Source: Pezicula radicicola (taxonomy: Eukaryota; Ascomycota; Leotiomycetes; Helotiales; Dermateaceae). Taken from it: a stretch of 64,000 bases of DNA. Position 1 is the stretch's first letter; each line of letters begins with the position of its first letter. The notes beneath the pieces are model-generated. The model was not told the DNA's origin, made no database searches, and saw only the letters and a program-made list of their open reading frames with translations. Both the position numbers and the translations under genes were made by a program. The stretch covers positions 644,549-708,548 of the forward strand of contig PDUO01000022.1 in the NCBI GenBank assembly GCA_003008705.1. The letters run 5' to 3'. Shown piece after piece: positions 60,333 to 64,000 of the stretch.

Positions 60333-62556
60333 TTTTCTCGTGTGCTTGAAATGGAAATTTCGGACTTTCAATGAGTACTGAGTTATGAGTGTTGAACTCT
60401 GAACTATCTGGGGAATCCACATAAATATATAAGTAAGAAAGCTTCTAGAGAATTCCCCAGAGACAAAAGCTAAAGGAGAGATATCTTTGTGAAACTCTGG
60501 TTGGCTGCTTGTGTAAAGAAAATGCTGGATAGCTAAAGAATGTGCTGTTAGCTATAAGAAATCTTTCGGAATCCAAGAATTAATACCTTCTTTGGATAAT
60601 TCTTATTTAAAGGTTACGACCCAATAGCTGCTTTATCTTGCAATTTCAAAAATACACTTTCCTTCCAGAAGCCTGCCACCTCCTGTTTGCCACTTCCACC
60701 ATCCACAAGGAAATCCTTGCAGCAGGATACATGTCGTGAGACATTAAAATAAAATATCGAATCTCAATAAGGTATACCACGCAATTCTTTGAACACAACT
60801 ATAACACAACTAATTCAATGTCAACTGAAGTCTTTTTCTACGAAAAAGATAATTCCTGTGTTGACAATTGTAATTCTCGTAGCAGCGACTATGCTTGTGA
60901 CAGTAGTTTACTAGGCCGCCGCAAAAATTCATGAGTTTAGCTCATTTACTTGGATCATTCATAGTGGTATGATTTGAAGTAGTTGGTTTATCTGTGTCTA
61001 CATGGGATCCTAGAAGGACATTTGCACCACCAGCGCTTGGCTGGTATCAGATGGTTTGTGCAGTGCCACTTAGATTCTACACATTATTCAGTTACATTCA
61101 AACCTGCTACTCACTAGCTCATTTGCCATTCTAGTCTTTGAATACATCAAGGAGACTTTCTTTCCTCCATCGCAGGAATTTCAAAACTTTATATCTCTAT
61201 ATCTCTATATTTCCATCTTATTATCATTGACAGCTCTACTTTAACCATCCTGCATTATATGGATGGGAATTTCACCTCACTTCCAATGCACTTCATCGCC
61301 TTCTTTGTTTAAAGACAGCTTTCCTCAAAATTAATCGGTTGTTATAAAGAATATGAGGATAAGCAAACTTATAGTTACTTTCTTTTTCTTAGGAATTATT
61401 CACTAAAGTTCAACATGTTGGGTAGGTATGTAGAATTAACATTGGAGCTTTAAGACTAGGTCGTTCTACACCTTCATCCCTTACTTTACTTCTCTAATGT
61501 GAGCCATATAACACCAAATAGTAATATCCTTGATCCCACCTAACAGTCTTAATATTGTCAACTGCTTGTCTGCTATCACCTTCTAAGGTTAGCTATCAGG
61601 TATTTCTAAGCTTCCTAGTCTACTAGGCTCCGTGGGATTTCTAGAGATGTTATACGCGTTTAATATACTTCCTCTAATACTTCTATAGCCTATTAACTTT
61701 CCAACCTCTTTGTTTCAATTATTGTACATCAGTACACCGCCATGTCTAGGTTGATAATAAGATCTCCAAACAAGTTCTTTCTATTGCTCTTCTAGGCATA
61801 GGCATGTGGAATAATATCTTTATCTGCCACATTTGCATTTTTAGAAATCCATAAGCCTAAAGGAAGACAGGTAATGCCGTTTGGAGTGTATGAAAGCTTC
61901 AACTCCTTCCTTATTCCAAAACTTGCATTAAAGAGAACTCATCTTCGAAATAAGCTTCTCCTTGAGCTAAGGCTTCTTGTTCTGTTTTTGCTGTCTGATT
62001 TGGTCTTCGTTTAACAAAGTGTAGAATTTCCTTATAAGATTCTAAATATCCGCAACTGCCACCTCATGCAGAAAATTACAAAAGTTCTTTATGCAACAGA
62101 TTTCAAATATTCAACATTCTCTTGGAATTCATGTATTCTAGAAGTGCTTGATTTCAAATGAATTATTGAAACTTAATAAAGTCTCTAATAAACCTTGACT
62201 TTGTATATGAGCCTTTCTCTTCTCTGAATACATTATCTACTACCGCTAATAGACTAGAATTTTCATTTTAGACTTCGATTTTGGAAAAGGGTTTTAGCTA
62301 AGGGAAAAGCTGGACTTTAATCTGTATTAATTATTAAAACATAAAAATCAATCTATGTTGTGGTGCCCCTCCCTTTGGTAATTCGTCACCCTCCCTCGAA
62401 ATCCCCCCTGATACTAATCGTTGGCCTCGCTTAAGGTCTTAGTGCCACAAAGAAAGTTTCATAGCCTTGAAAACTTTTTTGCATTGAGCCCACACAAAAA
62501 TTCCTTTACATAAACTAGATTAAGGCACATTGCTTCAACAAACATAACCCGAAAAT
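60333..62556. other. AT-rich intergenic, no gene seen
   Basis: This stretch holds the promoter of the orphan gene, then about 2 kb of AT-rich sequence. A 38-codon ORF from about 60818 (MSTEVFFYEKDNSC) is too short to support. Confidence 0.45.
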
Positions 62557-62661
62557 GCCCGGGTAGCTCAATCGGTAGAGCGTGTGGCTCTTAAGCAGAA
62601 TTGGTAACAGTTCGAATCCAAGAACACCTCAAGGTCGTGGGTTCGAGCCCCACCTCGGGCT
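62557..62661 (+). tRNA. tRNA-Lys (CTT) with intron
   Basis: The mature exons form a cloverleaf. The acceptor stem is GCCCGGG/CTCGGGC, the D arm GCTC...GAGC, the anticodon loop CTCTTAA (anticodon CTT), the variable loop AGGTC and the T arm GTGGG-TTCGAGC-CCCAC. The anticodon stem TGTGG/CCTCA has one T-T mismatch. A 32-nt intron at about 62594-62625 lies at the canonical position after base 37. The intron itself contains a TTCGAATCC sequence like a second T-loop/B box. Confidence 0.85.
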
Positions 62662-63053
62662 CAATCCCCGAGGTTATCTGTCAAAAGATAGCTTCCATTC
62701 TTTTTTATTTCCTTTTCAGATGTTGAAACTCTTTTTTCTCAAATTTTTTCAAATTTTTTTGCCAGTTCGAATGGAAGATTAGATTGAGCGCCTTTGCTTT
62801 TTGTTCTTTTTTGGGGCAGAGGTATACAATGCGAGACAAGTGCCTTTAGCGAGCTTAGTTCCCGCCTGTTCATATAGAGTGGTACTGAACATAAGTAAAC
62901 ATTATATATATAGTATTGAATGTATATGTGTATACCAATAGGTATTTGAGCTTCATAAAAAGGTATCCCGTCTCTACCTTCCCATATATCTATAAAGATT
63001 CCATTGCAACCAATGTATGCTCCTATCAACCGAAAACCAGCCTTAAATTAACT
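62662..63053. other. Intergenic, no gene seen
   Basis: T-rich runs follow directly after the tRNA and probably end Pol III transcription; several TTTTTT tracts lie within 100 bp. The rest is spacer. Confidence 0.5.
62699..62760 (+). terminator. T-rich Pol III terminator region
   Basis: Runs TTCTTTTTT at about 62699 and further T tracts near 62731-62760 follow the tRNA-Lys gene; oligo-T on the coding strand is the usual RNA polymerase III stop signal. Confidence 0.5.
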
Positions 63054-63289
63054 TCATACTGCCCCACCACCGGTAGTAATCCCATGTAGAAGTTCTAAAC
63101 ATTTGAGGCAAAGGCAGTGCATATCCGTATGAACTTGCGGGACAATATCGCAGGGTTCTGGTCTCGAACATACGACGAGTTCTTGTGTAGTATGACTAGT
63201 GAATCAGTTAGCATCTGTTTTGTTGTTCAGAAAAAGAGTGTTCTGAATTACCCGCACTCGGCCCAGTAGTATGTATATCTATGACACAT
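63054..63289 (-). CDS. Small Cys/His-rich protein, two exons
   Basis: Exons 63252-63289 and 63054-63195 join (GG|T, making Gly) into 59 aa: MCHRYTYYWAECG, then HTTQELVVCSRPEPCDIVPQ, then VHTDMHCLCLKCLELLHGIT. The 56-nt intron has donor GTAATT, a CTAACTGAT branch region and a TAG acceptor. Seven Cys and five His in 59 residues, with Cys-x2-Cys-like spacing (CLCLKC), suggest metal binding. The M-C-x-x-x-x-Y-x-x-x-x-C-G-H start is reminiscent of small fungal proteins with a similar N-terminus. No family name can be given. A longer ORF overlaps the first exon upstream in another reading and is considered non-coding. Confidence 0.65.
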
Positions 63290-63701
63290 TTTGAGTTGAA
63301 CGTTGACTTGTTTTGACTTGCGGTCGTAGAGTAAAGGGAGAATAGGGACTGAGTGTTGGATCTGATCCAAGAACTTTCCTTTGGGTGAACTCTCCTTATT
63401 TGGGATTCGTTTCTTTCATTACTTTCTTTGATAGACTTTAAACTGCATTTCATACACTAATGTCGCCGTAAATGGTATTATTCTCTTCTTCAAATAAAGA
63501 ATAAAGAAAAATCCTTACCTTATTAACAAAGAGCAAAAGTCCACCACCAGAAGCATCGCGAGCCAAAAAAGTCGAACAAAGGTGGCAATGGACAAAGAAG
63601 TGTTTTCGCAAGTACATCAAATTCTAAAGAGGTGGTCGAACTACTTCTGAATACAATAGGCAAATTTACAAAATAGCTGCGGAATATCAAGGTACTCAAC
63701 G
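63290..63701. promoter_or_regulatory. Divergent intergenic region
   Basis: These 412 bp lie between the start codons of the Cys/His-rich gene and the Gln-rich gene and should include both promoters. No operator was identified. Confidence 0.4.
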
Positions 63702-63984
63702 ATGACGACTACTAATGATCCAAGCCAGCAAGGCCAGCAAGGCCAACCAGTTCAGCAGAATCAACAACCTCAGCAAAGCCAACAAGCCCAGCCAAGCCAG
63801 CCACCCCGATTTACTCCACTCGCTAAGAGGTATACTCACCCAACAACAGACAACCATATCTCGATACGTGGAATAGAACCATTCAAAAGCGGTATGACGC
63901 CACTTTATCTCAATAGCCCCTCGACAGGAGCAGAACGAGGTCTTCACAGAAAACTTGAAAGATATCAAAGGGCCAGATTTGAAA
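63702..63984 (+). CDS. Gln-rich protein, first exon, runs off the window
   Basis: From ATG 63702 the protein reads MTTTNDPSQQGQQGQPVQQN, more Gln/Pro/Ser-rich sequence, then RFTPLAKRYTHPTTDNHISI and GLHRKLERYQRARFE. A GTGAGT donor at 63985 ends the exon in phase 1; the rest lies beyond the window. No domain was recognised in this part. The Gln-rich N-terminus is low complexity. Confidence 0.6.
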
Positions 63985-64000
63985 GTGAGTATTAGCAGTG

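Noticed and set aside
63208..63453. 81-codon minus-strand ORF overlapping the Cys/His-rich gene
   Set aside because: Ser/Asn/Lys-rich with no domain; the overlapping spliced frame is more protein-like.

Overview
This window reads as nuclear DNA of a filamentous ascomycete, most likely a leotiomycete such as a Botrytis/Sclerotinia relative (the clade is inference, the kingdom is not). Genes are interrupted by short introns of about 45-95 nt with GTATGT/GTAAGT-type donors and CTAAC/CTGAC branch sites. The gene families are typical of such fungi: HET, RTA1, DUF7053, Zn2Cys6 regulators, GH27, GPI-anchored and mucin-like wall proteins. There are two eukaryotic tRNAs, one with an intron. Nothing prokaryotic, no CRISPR array and no rRNA was seen.

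Layout. 0-8.5 kb is a catabolic-looking group: the 3' part of a homogentisate 1,2-dioxygenase-like gene, an NmrA-type NAD(P)-binding protein, a divergently transcribed Zn2Cys6 regulator and a secreted carboxylesterase with an unusual oxyanion-hole residue. 10.4-11.4 kb is a DUF7053 protein with a polyglutamine tail. 12.2-14.3 kb is a dead MFS transporter gene carrying a 199-bp MITE; a second MITE copy lies beside it. 15.4-18.1 kb holds a 2-oxoglutarate/Fe(II) oxygenase and a GPI-anchored protein. 19.3-24.8 kb holds an OTU-like multi-exon gene with a frameshift and a GH27 alpha-galactosidase. 27.4-32.5 kb holds a broken HET-domain gene, a secreted Cys-containing protein and a mucin-like membrane sensor. 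35.6-36.6 kb is an RTA1 protein. 37-42 kb is an AT-rich, gene-free island with a third MITE and a 21-bp minisatellite. 42.3-47.9 kb has an amidohydrolase, a tiny four-exon zinc-finger gene and a cupin. 50.1-53.7 kb has a secreted SnoaL-like protein and a second Zn2Cys6 regulator. 55.3-57.9 kb has tRNA-Thr and a sugar transporter. 59-64 kb has an orphan acidic protein, an intron-containing tRNA-Lys, a hidden 59-residue Cys/His-rich gene and the first exon of a Gln-rich gene that runs off the end.

How it fits together. There is no single obvious biosynthetic cluster. The first 5.7 kb (dioxygenase, NmrA protein, regulator) is the most plausible functional group, perhaps for use of aromatic compounds. 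Gene-dense stretches alternate with AT-rich islands lacking ORFs, the two-speed pattern usually attributed to repeat-induced point mutation of old transposons. The most distinctive element is a TA-flanked, non-autonomous DNA transposon family (four copies with recognisable ends) whose interior holds a tandem array of an 18-bp unit. One copy sits inside the MFS pseudogene, and removing it with one TA rejoins the reading frame exactly.

All exon boundaries were worked out by eye from splice signals and protein continuity; no transcript or database evidence was available.
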